From the NCBI GenBank assembly GCA_021203115.1, contig JAJQBV010000142.1, forward strand, positions 1-6,914: 6,914 nt of DNA, read 5' to 3'. A model generated the notes under the pieces. That model was given only the letters and a program-made list of their open reading frames with translations, did no database searches and had not been told where the DNA came from. This document shows, in pieces, positions 6,264-6,914 of this stretch (within the stretch, counting starts at the first letter, position 1; each line of letters starts with the position of its first letter). Made by a program: the position numbers and the translations under genes. This DNA comes from Clostridiales bacterium (GTDB lineage: Bacteria; Bacillota; Clostridia; Lachnospirales; Lachnospiraceae).

Positions 6264-6914
6264 CTACCGCCGCACCGACACGCCGCGGCCCGCAAGGTAG
6301 TTTTTCAGGTCACGAATCTCCATCTCATTATAATGGAAGAGTGAGGCTGCAAGCGCCGCATCCGCCTTCCCCTCCGTCAGTGCATCGTAGAAGTGCTCCA
6401 TGGTTCCTGCGCCGCCGGAGGCGATGACAGGAATGGAGACATTCTCCGAGATCGTCCGCGTCAGTTCGATATCGTATCCGGCTTTTGTCCCGTCGCAGTC
6501 CATGCTGGTGAGGAGAATCTCCCCCGCTCCGAGACGGTCGGCCTGCATAGCCCACTCGACCGCATCGATTTCCATGTCGATCCGTCCGCCGTTTTTGAAA
6601 ATATTCCAACCGCTGCCGTCCTCCCGCCGTCTGGCATCGATGGCGACCACCACGCACTGGCTGCCGAACTTGTCCGCAGCCTCTGAGATCAGGGTCGGAT
6701 TCATGATCGCGGCGGAGTTGACGGAAATCTTGTCCGCCCCCTCCCGGAGAAGCATTTTAAAATCGTCCACCGTGCGGATCCCGCCGCCCACCGTGAACGG
6801 AATAAAGACGGTCTCTGCCACCCTGCGGACCATATCCACAACCGTGGCGCGATCATCGGAGGAGGCTGTGATGTCGAGAAAAACCAGCTCGTCCGCACCG
6901 GCCGCATCATACGC
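6264..6914 (-). CDS. hisF: Imidazole glycerol phosphate synthase, cyclase subunit HisF (5' end outside the window)
   Basis: HisF works with the glutaminase HisH. It uses ammonia to turn PRFAR into imidazole glycerol phosphate and AICAR, joining histidine and purine synthesis. The 216 residues present begin at [18 protein letters not shown], and about 35-40 N-terminal residues, including the first catalytic aspartate (CLDV motif), lie beyond the right edge. Visible (beta-alpha)8-barrel signatures are [14 protein letters not shown] (39-52), [10 protein letters not shown] (60-69), VVVAIDARR (88-96), [20 protein letters not shown] with the second catalytic aspartate D139, and the phosphate loop [13 protein letters not shown]. 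The stop is TAG at 6266-6264. The usual next his gene (hisI/hisIE) does not follow; ung does. Upstream his genes cannot be seen. Confidence 0.97.
   Translation of the reverse strand, partial: AYDAAGADELVFLDITASSDDRATVVDMVRRVAETVFIPFTVGGGIRTVDDFKMLLREGADKISVNSAAIMNPTLISEAADKFGSQCVVVAIDARRREDGSGWNIFKNGGRIDMEIDAVEWAMQADRLGAGEILLTSMDCDGTKAGYDIELTRTISENVSIPVIASGGAGTMEHFYDALTEGKADAALAASLFHYNEMEIRDLKNYLAGRGVSVRR

Overview
The window reads as a chromosomal housekeeping segment from a Gram-positive anaerobe of the class Clostridia, probably Lachnospiraceae or a close relative. The grounds are strong AGGAGG-type ribosome binding sites, short overlaps between genes, the clostridial order flavoprotein / cmk / ispH / S1-domain protein, and protein wording typical of that group. 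Base composition is balanced to mildly GC-rich. This placement rests on recognition, not on a database search. Every gene I can support lies on the minus strand, so the biological order runs from right to left.

Layout in transcription order: (1) 6914-6264, the 3' part of hisF (histidine biosynthesis), cut by the window edge. (2) 6247-5573, ung, uracil-DNA glycosylase, 16 bases after hisF. (3) 5516-4238, a DacF-type D-Ala-D-Ala carboxypeptidase that is broken by a frameshift near 4645. (4) 4237-4088, an intergenic region with a good sigma-A-type promoter. (5) 4087-3158, a MurR/RpiR-family regulator (HTH plus SIS), overlapping by 8 bases (6) 3165-1930, an HI0933/BaiN-family flavoprotein. (7) 1929-1795, an intergenic region dominated by a long near-perfect hairpin. 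(8) 1794-1129, cmk, cytidylate kinase. (9) 1076-192, ispH, the last enzyme of the MEP isoprenoid pathway. (10) 211 to the left edge, the start of an S1-domain RNA-binding protein, overlapping ispH.

The genes appear to form two or three transcription units. hisF-ung is tightly spaced and dac may be cotranscribed with it. rpiR-flavoprotein has its own promoter and is translationally coupled. cmk-ispH-S1 links nucleotide supply, isoprenoid synthesis and translation, a familiar clostridial arrangement in which ispH and S1 are often fused into one protein; here they are separate overlapping genes.

I found no convincing new biological system. The most striking structures are a perfect 50-bp inverted repeat with an 8-base loop at the extreme left edge, a 27-bp-stem hairpin in front of cmk, a 13-bp inverted repeat across the dac start codon, and the dac frameshift. 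The protein-coding logic of the left-edge palindrome argues that it is a fold-back chimera rather than native DNA. The dac lesion sits on a TGGCC word, as expected if sequence between two short repeats was lost. Both could be products of amplification or assembly, so this stretch deserves care before biological meaning is assigned.
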